Notes under the pieces: model-generated
What the model was told of the DNA's origin: nothing
Database searches by the model: none
Seen by the model: only the letters and a program-made list of their open reading frames with translations
Position numbers and translations under genes: made by a program
Source: Hyphomicrobium sp.
GTDB lineage: Bacteria; Pseudomonadota; Alphaproteobacteria; Rhizobiales; Hyphomicrobiaceae
Assembly: GCA_022843145.1 (NCBI GenBank)
Contig: JALHOF010000001.1
Location: forward strand, 1-64,000
Direction of reading: 5' to 3'
Length of the DNA stretch: 64,000 nucleotides
In this document: piece by piece, positions 47,887-56,076 of the stretch
Numbering within the stretch: the stretch's first letter is position 1
How the letters are laid out: each line of letters begins with the position of its first letter

Positions 47887-47946
47887 AGCACGATCTGATC
47901 AGACGTGATCGTAAGCGCGATCGCATCTGATCGGATTGAAGTGCTC
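47886..47946. repeat. 61-nt imperfect palindromic element behind the ferredoxin/FNR-like gene
   Basis: GAGCAC at 47886 pairs with GTGCTC at 47941, and inside CTGATCAGACGTGATCG pairs with CGATCGCATCTGATCGG with a 3-nt indel; the tip is TAAGCG. It begins in the stop codon of the upstream gene. It resembles the short palindromic intergenic repeats common in Hyphomicrobiales and may act as terminator or mRNA stabiliser. Confidence 0.6.
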
Positions 47947-47977
47947 GAGAGCCCCCGCGTGAGGGCAGGCTCGGAAT

Positions 47978-47991
47978 TTGACGTGGATCAA
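47978..47991 (+). promoter_or_regulatory. FNR/FixK-type box upstream of sqr
   Basis: TTGAC-GTGG-ATCAA matches the FNR/FixK consensus TTGAT-N4-ATCAA in nine of ten defined positions. It lies 83-96 nt before the sqr ATG and about 40-50 nt before a -10-like TATGTT (48020-48025), a position suited to activation under low oxygen. Confidence 0.55.
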
Positions 47992-48002
47992 AGCCCGCGA
48001 GC

Positions 48003-48026
48003 AAACATACGCACACCAGTATGTTT
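48003..48026 (+). promoter_or_regulatory. inverted repeat AAACATAC-N8-GTATGTTT, candidate operator of sqr
   Basis: A perfect 8-bp inverted repeat with an 8-nt spacer overlaps the presumed -10 region of sqr. The geometry fits a dimeric ArsR-type repressor (the class of the sulfide/persulfide sensors SqrR/BigR), but no such regulator gene is in the window. Confidence 0.5.
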
Positions 48027-48073
48027 CAATCTCCGGCCACTCCGGCGCAACGTGATTTGAGGAGAACACATGT

Positions 48074-49369
48074 ATGGCGCACATCGTGGTACTCGGCGCA
48101 GGCGTCGGCGGCGTCTCGGCGGCCTATGAACTCAACGCCAAACTCAGTCGCGCTCATAAGGTCACTCTCGTCTCGTCGCTGCCCTACTTCCAGTTCACGC
48201 CGTCCAATCCCTGGGTCGGTGTCGGATGGCGCAAGAAGGGCGACATCACCATCGAACTCGCGCCGCTGATGCAAAAGTTCGGCATCGGCTTTGAAAGCGT
48301 CGGCGCGACAAAACTCTCGCCAGCCGACAGCACGATCGAACTCGGTGACGGCCGTACCCTCAAGTACGATTTCATGATCATCGCCACCGGGCCCGAACTG
48401 GCGTTCGACGAAATACCCGGCCTAGGTCCGCATGGCGGCCATACGCAATCCGTCTGCACCGTCGAGCACGCCACGCACGCCTACGACGAATGGGAGAAGT
48501 TCTGCAAGGACCCGGGCCCCATCATCGCGGGCGCGGTGCAGGGCGCCTCGTGCTACGGCCCGGCCTACGAGCACGCCGGCATCATGGACACCGATCTCAA
48601 GAAGCGGAAGATCCGCGACCGCGTGCCGATGACGTTCGTCACCTCCGAGCCTTATATCGGCCACCTCGGCCTCGGCGGCGTCGGCGACACCAAGGGTCTG
48701 CTCGAGGCCGAGTTCCGCGAGCGCAACATCAAGTGGATCTGCAATGCCAAGGTCGACAAGGTCGAGCAGGGCAAGATGTTCGTCACCGAGTTCAACGAAG
48801 ACGGCAGCGAGAAGAAGAAGCACGAGTTGCCGTTCAAATACTCGATGATGCTGCCCGCTTTCCGTGGCGTCGCCGCGACCCGCGGTCACGACGGACTGAC
48901 CAATCCGCGCGGCTTCATCCTCGTCGACAAGACGCAACGCAATACCAAGTATCGCAACATCTTCGCCGTGGGCGTATGCATCGCGATCCCGCCCTATGAG
49001 GCGACGCCGGTGCCGGTCGGCGTGCCGAAGACGGGCTACATGATCGAGAGCATGGTGACGGCGACCGTCGAGAACATCGCCGATCTCATCGAAGGCAGGG
49101 AACCACACGTCGAGCCGACGTGGAACGCACTGTGCCTCGCGGACTTCGGCAACAAGGGCGCGGCGTTCATCGCCAAGCCGCAGATCCCGCCGCGCAATCT
49201 CAACTGGGCCGTCCAGGGCGTGTGGGTGCACTACGCCAAGATCGCTTTCGAGCGCTATTTCCTGCGCAAGATCCGCAAAGGTCAGACCGAGCCGTTCTAC
49301 GAGCGCTACGTTCTGAACGGCCTCCTGGCCGTCGGCAAACTCAAGGATGGCACGTCGCCAAAGTCGTGA
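48074..49369 (+). CDS. sqr: sulfide:quinone oxidoreductase
   Basis: SQR oxidises sulfide to polysulfide at the membrane and reduces quinone. The 431-aa flavoprotein has the FAD motif IVVLGAGVGGVSAAYEL, the redox cysteines at C128, C160 (QGASCYGPAYEH) and C354 (NALCLADFG), matching in position the C128/C160/C356 of the Acidithiobacillus enzyme, and the AVGVCIAIPPYEA FAD segment. The C-terminal amphipathic part (LNWAVQGVWVHYAKIAFERYF) anchors it to the membrane. A GGAG lies before ATG 48074. It closes the plus-strand cluster and converges on the dsr operon end. Confidence 0.92.
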   Translation: MAHIVVLGAGVGGVSAAYELNAKLSRAHKVTLVSSLPYFQFTPSNPWVGVGWRKKGDITIELAPLMQKFGIGFESVGATKLSPADSTIELGDGRTLKYDFMIIATGPELAFDEIPGLGPHGGHTQSVCTVEHATHAYDEWEKFCKDPGPIIAGAVQGASCYGPAYEHAGIMDTDLKKRKIRDRVPMTFVTSEPYIGHLGLGGVGDTKGLLEAEFRERNIKWICNAKVDKVEQGKMFVTEFNEDGSEKKKHELPFKYSMMLPAFRGVAATRGHDGLTNPRGFILVDKTQRNTKYRNIFAVGVCIAIPPYEATPVPVGVPKTGYMIESMVTATVENIADLIEGREPHVEPTWNALCLADFGNKGAAFIAKPQIPPRNLNWAVQGVWVHYAKIAFERYFLRKIRKGQTEPFYERYVLNGLLAVGKLKDGTSPKS

Positions 49370-49377
49370 ACCCCGGA

Positions 49378-49406
49378 CCGGTGACAGGCGAAAGCCCTGT
49401 CACCGG
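49378..49406. terminator. bidirectional terminator between sqr and the Mrp gene
   Basis: CCGGTGACAGG (49378-49388) and CCTGTCACCGG (49396-49406) form a perfect 11-bp stem with a 7-nt loop in the 49-nt gap between convergent genes. No clear T-run follows. Confidence 0.75.
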
Positions 49407-49418
49407 ACATCCCCATCT

Positions 49419-50876
49419 TCAACCTCGGCTCAGGCCCTTCTGCTCCATTTCCTTCACGTAGCCCGCCCAACGCTCGTCTTTCTCTTCGCCGAGCTGCAAC
49501 AAGTACGACCACGTATAGAGACCGGTGTCGTGGCCGTCGTCGAAGGTGATCTTGGCGGCGTACTTTCCGACCGGCTTCAGTTCTCTGATCTTGACGTTGC
49601 GCTTGCCCGGCACCGTCACGCGCTGCTCGGCCGAATGCCCCTGCACCTCCGCCGACGGGCTCATCACGCGCAGCATCTCGGCCGGCAGGTCGTATGCGAA
49701 GCCGTCCTTGAACGTCACCTTCAGGCTGTCGCGCGTTTCCGCGACCTTCATCAGCGGCGCATCGATGCCCTTCACCGTCTGCACTTCGCCCCACGCCTTG
49801 GCAGCGATCTCCTTGTAGATGGCGGCCTCTGGGCCATCTGGCACGATCGCCACGATCGGCGTGCCGGCGTCCGAAAGCTCGCGGATGTCCATGTGCAGTG
49901 GAATGCCGCCCAGGTACGTGAGGCCGAGCTTCTCCGCTTCCTTCTCCGCGCCGCCGCTGCCGAAGATGTCGTAGCGTTTGCCGGTATCGGGCGCGATGAA
50001 GTAGCTCATGTTCTCGATGATGCCGAGCACCGGCACCTCGACCTTGCGGAACATGTTGAGGCCCTTGCGCGCGTCGATCAGCGCCAGATCCTGCGGCGTC
50101 GAAACGATGATCGCGCCCGACAGCGGCACCTGTTGCGCAATCGTCAACTGAACGTCGCCCGTACCCGGCGGCATGTCGATCACCAGCACGTCGAGTTCGC
50201 CGGTGTCGTCCCACGCCACGTCGAACAGCATCTGCTGCAGCGCTTGCACGACCATCGGACCGCGCCAGACGATCGGCGTCGCCTCTTCGACCAGGAAGCC
50301 CATCGACATCACGCCGATGCCGTAGGCCTTGATCGGCAGCAGCTTCTTCTCGTCCTCCGTGGCGCTCGGCTGCTCTTTGGCGAGCCCCATCAGGCGCGGC
50401 TGCGACGGACCGTAGATATCCGCGTCGAAGATGCCGACGTTGAGCCCAAGCGCCTTGAAGCCAAGCGCGAGGTTGGTCGCTGTCGTCGACTTGCCGACGC
50501 CGCCCTTGCCCGATGCCACGGCGATGATGTGCTTGACGCCGGGGAGACCCGGGACGCCGCCGGCCTTCGCGGCAGGCGCGGGCTTGGACGCCGCCCCATT
50601 GCCCGCCTTGTTGCCTGACTTGCCCATCGGCGCTTCCGCCGTCAGCACCGCCGTCACGCCCGCCACGCCGGGAATGCCGGCAACCGCCTTCTCGGCGCTG
50701 AGCCGTAGCGGCTCCGACGCGGCGGCGCGCTCTGCCGGAACCGTGACCGAGAAATAAACGCGGTCGTCCTTGATGACGATCTCGGACACGAGACCGAGGT
50801 CGACGACGTTGCCCTTGCCATCGGGACCAGCGACGGTCCGCAGTTTATCCATGACGGTGGTCTTGGTGATGCTCAT
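49419..50876 (-). CDS. Mrp/ApbC-type Fe-S carrier ATPase with C-terminal DUF971 domain
   Basis: The 485-aa protein has an N-terminal MIP18/DUF59 domain (about 1-85), the Mrp/NBP35 P-loop ATPase with deviant Walker A ASGKGGVGKSTTATNLALG, and an added C-terminal DUF971 domain (KIRELKPVGKYAAKITFDDGHDTG continuing to the end, split here as KIRELKPVGKYAAK and FDDGHDTGLYTW). The CPxC motif of many Mrp proteins is not seen. Mrp proteins load Fe-S clusters onto targets; as last gene of the dsr operon it may serve the many Fe-S proteins encoded upstream. Start 50876 (MSITKTTVMDKL) begins the DUF59 domain. Confidence 0.88.
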   Translation of the reverse strand: MSITKTTVMDKLRTVAGPDGKGNVVDLGLVSEIVIKDDRVYFSVTVPAERAAASEPLRLSAEKAVAGIPGVAGVTAVLTAEAPMGKSGNKAGNGAASKPAPAAKAGGVPGLPGVKHIIAVASGKGGVGKSTTATNLALGFKALGLNVGIFDADIYGPSQPRLMGLAKEQPSATEDEKKLLPIKAYGIGVMSMGFLVEEATPIVWRGPMVVQALQQMLFDVAWDDTGELDVLVIDMPPGTGDVQLTIAQQVPLSGAIIVSTPQDLALIDARKGLNMFRKVEVPVLGIIENMSYFIAPDTGKRYDIFGSGGAEKEAEKLGLTYLGGIPLHMDIRELSDAGTPIVAIVPDGPEAAIYKEIAAKAWGEVQTVKGIDAPLMKVAETRDSLKVTFKDGFAYDLPAEMLRVMSPSAEVQGHSAEQRVTVPGKRNVKIRELKPVGKYAAKITFDDGHDTGLYTWSYLLQLGEEKDERWAGYVKEMEQKGLSRG

Positions 50877-50985
50877 CCTTGGCGTCCTTTGTTGTTGGTT
50901 TCCGGCCCGGGCGCACGGCGGCATCGAGCATATTGCCCAACACCGCCGTCGATGGCCCGGTCGGTCGAAAAATTGGTGTCTGCGG

Positions 50986-51636
50986 TCAATCGATCGCGAC
51001 CGCCGCGAGCTTTGCCAGCGTGTCCGCCTCTCGCGTGACGGCCTTCATGAGCAGTGCGCGCTTGGCTTCCGGCATATCCAGCGCCAGCGCCGCCGCGTGT
51101 CCCTTGGGCGACATCTTGCGCAGAGTTTTGCCGACGATATCGACGACCTTGTCCTCATCGTAGCTCGAATACTTCGCGAGGAATTCTTCGATGTAGTGCT
51201 CGACGAAGACCACGTCGACGACGTTCTCCAGAGCCTGCGATTCACGATCTTTCTTCAACTGCTGCTTCTTGACCAGCATCGCGATGCGCGCGATCTCGTC
51301 CTCGCTGCGCCCGTGCGCCCGCATGATCTCGCCAAGCAGCTTTGCGTGATGCTCGCGGCATGTCTTCCGCCAATCGTCGTAACCGGCGCGTCCCTCGGGA
51401 AAGCTCGCGCGCGGGATATCCCAGCGGCGGAGGTGCTGCCCCCGCGCCGCGATCTGCAGCGTCTCCGAGGCGTCCGGATACATCGCCGCGAGCCGCTCGG
51501 TCATGCGCTCCGAATAAACGACCTCGTAAGGCCGCCGCACGCCGCCGGTTTCGGTCGAGCGCGGATCGTCGGCATTAGCCGCGTCGATGGCGCGAATGAT
51601 CTCATTGAAGCGGCTGTGGCTCGAGGCTGAACTCAT
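50986..51636 (-). CDS. DUF4202 domain-containing protein
   Basis: The 216-aa protein fits DUF4202: N-terminal RFNEIIRAIDAANADDPRS, then EVVYSERMTERLAAMYPDAS, a histidine-rich helix QHLRRWDIPRASFPEGRAGY and EHHAKLLGEIMRAHG, then VVFVEHYIEEFLAKY. The pattern of conserved His residues suggests a metal-dependent helical (HD-like) domain. Members occur near sulfur-assimilation and oxidation genes; the function is unknown. Its ATG overlaps the dsrN stop (ATGA), so it is coupled to dsrN. No cysteine is evident. Confidence 0.85.
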   Translation of the reverse strand: MSSASSHSRFNEIIRAIDAANADDPRSTETGGVRRPYEVVYSERMTERLAAMYPDASETLQIAARGQHLRRWDIPRASFPEGRAGYDDWRKTCREHHAKLLGEIMRAHGRSEDEIARIAMLVKKQQLKKDRESQALENVVDVVFVEHYIEEFLAKYSSYDEDKVVDIVGKTLRKMSPKGHAAALALDMPEAKRALLMKAVTREADTLAKLAAVAID

Positions 51637-53186
51637 GGCTGTACTCCCTTTGGCGCGACAGGCGCGCGCAATGCATTCTTCGGCGCGGCGCGCCGAGGCG
51701 TGGAGCCTCGTCGTGAAAACTTGCCGGACGATGCCCCTACCCGCGCCGCCTTGCACGCGCGCACGAATGCGACGAACCGCTGCGGCCACGGATTGCGGCG
51801 GGTCCCGCGCTGATGGCTGAACGTTGCCAAGAGATTATGCACGATCACGCCGTCGCGCCGCTGATCGATCCCGTCGCCCCGGATCACGTTGAAAGCAAAC
51901 TCGAGTGTCTGGTCGAGCTCGCGGACCGCCGCGAAATGGAACTCGTGCGCGTTGACGCGCCAGCCGGCTCCGCCCGCGTCCCCGCTCCCGCTGTCCGACG
52001 CGACGACGGGCCAGCGCGCCGCCGCCGTCTCCGCGAGCTTCACCTGCCCTCTACCCTGTGGCACGGCGCACATCACCGCATCGCCCGGCACCACGCCGAC
52101 CATCTCGCCTCGCGCCGCGCCGAAGCTGATCGAGCGGCAGAGATACATGAGCCCGCCGCACTCCGCGTAAGCCGGCATTCCCCCTTCGATCGCCGTCTTG
52201 ATGTCGGCCCGCAGCGGCGAATTGCGATCGAGCGCGTCGAGCTGCGTTTCCGGGAATCCGCCGCCGATGAACAGCGCGTCCGCGTCGGGCAGCCGCGCGT
52301 CCGCCATGGTGTCGAAGAACACCAGGTCGGCGCCCGCTGCTTCCAGTGCCTCGAGGTCGTCGGGATAGTAGAAGCCGAACGCGGTATCGCGCGCGACGGC
52401 GATCGTCACCCGGTCGGCAGTTCGAGCGCCCGCGACGCTAGCCGCCGGGTGCGTCGAGATCGCCAGCGGCGGCGCTGTCCGCGCAATCGCAATGAACTTG
52501 TCGAGGTCGACGCCGTCGCGGACCGCCGCCGCGATCCGCGCGATCCGCGCTTCCGCCGCACCCGTCTCCGCCGGCGTCGTCAAACCGAGATGCCGCTCGC
52601 GCACCGCGATGGCATCGTCGCGGCGCAGACAACCGATGACCGGGATGTCGCAATAGCGCTCGACGGCCGCAACGAGCTTACCTTCGTGGCGCGGGCCGGC
52701 GATCTTGTTGATGATGACGCCCGCAATGTTCACGCCGGGATCGAACACGCGATAGCCCATCAGCAACGGCGCAATACCGCGCGTGATGCCCTCGGCGTCG
52801 ACGACCAGAACGACGGGCGCACCGATCAACTTGGCGAGCGCCGCGTTGCTGTCCGAGCCTTCGAGATCGACGCCGTCGTGCAGTCCCTTATTGCCTTCGA
52901 TCAGCACGATGTCGGCGCCGCGCGCACGTGCCCCGACCATCTCTACGATCTCGTCGCGTTCCTGCGTGTTGAAATCGAGATTGAAGCACGCCCGGCCCGC
53001 CGCTCGGCCGAGCCACATCGGGTCGATGTAGTCCGGCCCCTTCTTGAACGGCTGCACCGTCAGTCCTCGGCCGGCCTCGCCACGCTCCGAGAGCGCGCGG
53101 CCCAGACCCATCGATACGGTCGTCTTGCCGGAGGACTTATGCGCGGCCGCAATCAGCACGCGCGCGGCTGGGATAATGCTGCCCAT
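51633..53186 (-). CDS. dsrN: DsrN, siroheme amidase (cobyrinate a,c-diamide synthase-like)
   Basis: DsrN amidates siroheme to the siroheme-amide found in DsrAB, using glutamine and ATP. The 517-aa protein has the CobB/CobQ-like N-terminal P-loop (IAAAHKSSGKTTVSMGLG), the segment FKKGPDYIDPMWLG and a C-terminal glutamine amidotransferase domain with the catalytic cysteine in PAYAECGGLMYL. Start 53186 gives MGSIIPAARVLIAAA and overlaps the stop of the 44-aa ORF before it (TGATG); the frame is open to 53255 but would overlap that ORF. The C-terminus is extended by a basic tail. Confidence 0.93.
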   Translation of the reverse strand: MGSIIPAARVLIAAAHKSSGKTTVSMGLGRALSERGEAGRGLTVQPFKKGPDYIDPMWLGRAAGRACFNLDFNTQERDEIVEMVGARARGADIVLIEGNKGLHDGVDLEGSDSNAALAKLIGAPVVLVVDAEGITRGIAPLLMGYRVFDPGVNIAGVIINKIAGPRHEGKLVAAVERYCDIPVIGCLRRDDAIAVRERHLGLTTPAETGAAEARIARIAAAVRDGVDLDKFIAIARTAPPLAISTHPAASVAGARTADRVTIAVARDTAFGFYYPDDLEALEAAGADLVFFDTMADARLPDADALFIGGGFPETQLDALDRNSPLRADIKTAIEGGMPAYAECGGLMYLCRSISFGAARGEMVGVVPGDAVMCAVPQGRGQVKLAETAAARWPVVASDSGSGDAGGAGWRVNAHEFHFAAVRELDQTLEFAFNVIRGDGIDQRRDGVIVHNLLATFSHQRGTRRNPWPQRFVAFVRACKAARVGASSGKFSRRGSTPRRAAPKNALRAPVAPKGVQP

Positions 53187-53320
53187 CAGCGCACCCTCCC
53201 TGCGAGATCGGCGCGGCAAATGCCGAGCCACAGGATCGGGTATGTCTCGTTGCAAGTTTCGTCGGCGCGCGGCCCGGTGGCCATGCTGAAGTCGAACCGG
53301 GCTTTGCGCCGGTTGCTCAT
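53186..53320 (-). CDS. 44-aa ORF coupled to dsrP and dsrN (orf44)
   Basis: A 44-codon ORF fits exactly between dsrP and dsrN. Its ATG overlaps the dsrP stop (ATGA at 53320-53317) and its TGA overlaps the dsrN ATG (TGATG at 53188-53184), so ribosomes can pass through all three genes. The product (MSNRRKARFDFSMATGPRAD, then TCNETYPILWLGICRADLAG) is basic with a short hydrophobic stretch and two cysteines, C23 and C35. It is not a known Dsr protein. It could be a small subunit of the complex, or only a translational coupler. Confidence 0.7.
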   Translation of the reverse strand: MSNRRKARFDFSMATGPRADETCNETYPILWLGICRADLAGRVR

Positions 53321-54510
53321 GTCTGCGTCTCGGCGTCGGCCAACGTGGTCGGCAGGATGCGCAGCACGCGCACGCCGATCAGCGTAATGGTCAAGGCGAG
53401 CGCGACGCCGCCCAGTCCGAGCAGGAACTCCGGCAAGGTCGGAACGTAGATCGTCGTCGAACCGTCGAAGAAGCTCGACGTCTCGATCATGCCGGGGAAC
53501 AGCACCAACGGCGCCGACTGTCCGCCGATGATGATGACGTAAAGCTGCGCCAGACCACCGAGGATGACGAACGCCGCAGCCAGCGCCAGCCGCCCGCGGC
53601 TGAGTATCTTGGGGCCGAGGAAAATCATCGCCAGCGGCACAATTGCGCCGAGGAAGATTTGGCCTTGCCAGAACACCCGCGTGATCACGCCGCCGTCCCA
53701 CAGGATGAACCGCTCGATGCTCTTGTGCTCGGCGGCATAGAGATTGGTCAAATGCTGGACGATCGTGAAGTACAGCACCGCTCCGATGAAGATACCGAGC
53801 AGCCGACCGAGTCGCGTCCTGAGTTCCGGCCCCGGTGCGTTAGGTCCCGTGCCGAACAGCGCCATGACGACGAGCAGGAACACCGCCAGCCCGACCGCCA
53901 GCGATATCGCCACGAACAGCGGCGCGAGCACCGCCGCGTCATACGCCTCGCGTCCGATCAGCCAGCCGAAGATCGAGCCCGTGCCCGTCGTCAGCGCCAG
54001 CCGCCAGATGAACGCCGCAAGCCCCATGGGCTTTGAATATTGATCGAGCCCCGTCCCCATCATCGTCAGCAGGTAGGCGCCGACGATGACCATGAAACCG
54101 GTATAAAGGAAGATGTTCCAAGCGAAGATCGACGAGAAATTGTATGTCGTCATCGCCACGATCAGCCGCTCCGGCCTCCCGAGATCGAGCACGAGCACGA
54201 TCAGCCCCGAGGCCAAGAGCGCCAGCGCCAACAGCGCCGACAGCCGCGCCATCGGCTTATAGACCTCGCGTCCGAACACCGAGCTGACCGAGGCGACATT
54301 GAGCGCACCGGACGCAGCCACGATCAGGAACACGGCGAACACGTGCGGCAGGCCCCACACGACCTGGTTATCCATGCCGGTGACGACGTGGCCGTTGTGT
54401 TCCATGTAATAGGCCGACGCCAATCCGGCCGCGATCAGCGCGCCGAATCCGGCCAGCGCCATCCAAAACCGGTTGCCGCCCTCGTGCTCGCGATAGACAA
54501 CGCGCGCCAT
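53317..54510 (-). CDS. dsrP: DsrP, NrfD-family membrane subunit of DsrMKJOP
   Basis: DsrP is the quinone-interacting membrane subunit paired with DsrO. The 397-aa protein has about ten membrane segments (FWMALAGFGALIAAGLASAYY, VFAVFLIVAASGALNVASV, NIFLYTGFMVIVGAYLL and others), the pattern of NrfD/PsrC proteins. It follows dsrO by 21 nt. In oxidisers the complex is thought to link DsrC thiol-disulfide change to the quinone pool and periplasm. Start 54510 (MARVVYREHEGG) is normal. Confidence 0.94.
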   Translation of the reverse strand: MARVVYREHEGGNRFWMALAGFGALIAAGLASAYYMEHNGHVVTGMDNQVVWGLPHVFAVFLIVAASGALNVASVSSVFGREVYKPMARLSALLALALLASGLIVLVLDLGRPERLIVAMTTYNFSSIFAWNIFLYTGFMVIVGAYLLTMMGTGLDQYSKPMGLAAFIWRLALTTGTGSIFGWLIGREAYDAAVLAPLFVAISLAVGLAVFLLVVMALFGTGPNAPGPELRTRLGRLLGIFIGAVLYFTIVQHLTNLYAAEHKSIERFILWDGGVITRVFWQGQIFLGAIVPLAMIFLGPKILSRGRLALAAAFVILGGLAQLYVIIIGGQSAPLVLFPGMIETSSFFDGSTTIYVPTLPEFLLGLGGVALALTITLIGVRVLRILPTTLADAETQT

Positions 54511-54531
54511 CTGTTCCGCTCCCCGGTCCCG

Positions 54532-55440
54532 CTAGATGCCTTGATACCGGACGCCCGGATCCAGTCCGAGATCGGCCCGGATCTGCCGCGTGGCATACGT
54601 CGCAATTCGCTTTGAGATCTCGCTCGCCGGATCGTTGAGATCGCCGAACATCATCGCGCCGTGACCAGCCGCCGTGCACGCCTCGACGCAGGCCGGCGTT
54701 CCGCCCGCATCGACCCGGTGGACGCAAAGGGTGCAGCTCTCGACCGTGCCTTTTCCGCGCGGCGCATGAGCCTTTTGGTCCTCGAGCGGTTCGTGCACGA
54801 ACGACCGCGCCTTGTACGGGCACGCCATCATGCAATAGCGGCAGCCGATACAGATGTGCTTGTCGACAAGCACGATGCCGTCAGCGCGCTTGAACGAGGC
54901 GCCCGTGGGGCACACGTCGACGCACGGCGGCTCGGCGCAATGCTGGCACATCATCGGCAGCGATGTCGTCGCGCCGTTCTTCGGGTTCTTCACCGTCACC
55001 TTGCGGATCCACTGCGCGTCGGTGCGCGGATGGCCCGTATCCTTCCAGCCGTTCTCTTTCGAGCACGCCGACACGCATCCGGTGCAACCGTCGGCGCACT
55101 TGGTCGTGTCGATCAACAGGCCCCAGCGGTTCTTGGACGAGACTATTTCATTGGGCGCGCGAGCCTTGGTCTGCGCAGCCGCCGGAGTGCTTTCGGCATA
55201 CGCCATCAGCGTCACGCCCGGCGCGAGCGCCAGCGTCGTGAACGCCGAAGCGCTCTTCAGGAACCAGCGACGTGCCGCATCGACACCCGTCGAATTCGGC
55301 GTGTCGCCCTCGATCGCAAGCGCTGCCGCGCGATCATCGCGCGGCGATGCGCTCTTGCATCCGCATGTCCCGGTGCCGCAGCCGCCGGCGCGTTGCGCAT
55401 CGGCCTTCGGCGCGTCGGCGATGAAATCTTCCATCCTCAT
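54532..55440 (-). CDS. dsrO: DsrO, periplasmic iron-sulfur protein
   Basis: DsrO is the periplasmic ferredoxin-like subunit between DsrJ and DsrP. The 302-aa protein has a Tat signal (ARRWFLKSASAFTTLALAPG, residues 56-75) and four [4Fe-4S]-type cysteine groups (CADGCTGCVSACSKENG, CQHCAEPPCVDVCPTG, CIGCRYCMMACPYKA, CTLCVHRVDAGGTPACVEAC). Unusually, 56 residues precede the twin arginine, with the Cys-rich stretch GGCGTGTCGCKSA (C21, C26, C28). Its ATG overlaps the dsrJ stop (ATGA). No later start before the Tat motif is evident. Confidence 0.93.
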   Translation of the reverse strand: MRMEDFIADAPKADAQRAGGCGTGTCGCKSASPRDDRAAALAIEGDTPNSTGVDAARRWFLKSASAFTTLALAPGVTLMAYAESTPAAAQTKARAPNEIVSSKNRWGLLIDTTKCADGCTGCVSACSKENGWKDTGHPRTDAQWIRKVTVKNPKNGATTSLPMMCQHCAEPPCVDVCPTGASFKRADGIVLVDKHICIGCRYCMMACPYKARSFVHEPLEDQKAHAPRGKGTVESCTLCVHRVDAGGTPACVEACTAAGHGAMMFGDLNDPASEISKRIATYATRQIRADLGLDPGVRYQGI

Positions 55441-56045
55441 GGCCGCTGCCTCTCCACACTGTTCGGCGCGGCGACCGCATCGCCAAGATACTGCCCAAGC
55501 GCCGCACCGAGCCGTGCCAACTCAGCGTGCCCGGTTCCTTCATGGGTGCCGTGATGGCCGGAATCGGCGCCCTTCTTGTCGCCCGCGCCTTCCGGACGCG
55601 AGGCGTGGCACTCGAAGCAATCAACCTTCACTGCTGCGTAGTCGTGGCACGAGCGGCAGAAGTGGCGCTCGTCCTTCACCGTCACGGCCTTGCCGTCAGC
55701 GCCGCTTACGGCATGACAATCGATGCACGCCTTGAGGCTGAACTGCGGCGTGCGGATGCCGTCATGAACGGTATCGTCGCGTTTGTGGTTGAGCGCCGTC
55801 ATATGAAAGCGCCGCATCCAATCCGTCGGGGCGACGCACTTGTCGCCCTTGCCTTTGGTGATCGCAGGCATCGGCGTGCGCCCAGGAGATGGCGCCACGG
55901 CGGGCGTCGCCGCGGGAGCCGCAGTACTCTTCGGCGGCGCGGTTTGCGCCACGGCATCTCCGGAAACGCGCAACCCGGCTCCGGTGGCGGCCAAAACGAC
56001 CGCCACCCCCATCGCCGATAAGATCAGCCAAGGCCGCACACCCAT
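55437..56045 (-). CDS. dsrJ: DsrJ, triheme cytochrome c
   Basis: DsrJ is the periplasmic triheme c subunit of DsrMKJOP. The 202-aa protein has an N-terminal membrane anchor/signal (LILSAMGVAVVLAATGAGL, residues 8-26), a Pro/Ala-rich linker, the conserved C70 (KCVAPTDWMRRFHM; the known unusual Cys heme ligand) and three heme sites CIDCH (107-111), CRSCH (130-134) and CFECH (143-147). ATG 56045 lies 31 nt behind the dsrL stop; the longer frame from 56168 would overlap dsrL and has a non-signal-like start. Confidence 0.93.
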   Translation of the reverse strand: MGVRPWLILSAMGVAVVLAATGAGLRVSGDAVAQTAPPKSTAAPAATPAVAPSPGRTPMPAITKGKGDKCVAPTDWMRRFHMTALNHKRDDTVHDGIRTPQFSLKACIDCHAVSGADGKAVTVKDERHFCRSCHDYAAVKVDCFECHASRPEGAGDKKGADSGHHGTHEGTGHAELARLGAALGQYLGDAVAAPNSVERQRP

Positions 56046-56076
56046 CTCCCTATCGTTCGCTGCGTTTGTCGCCGCG

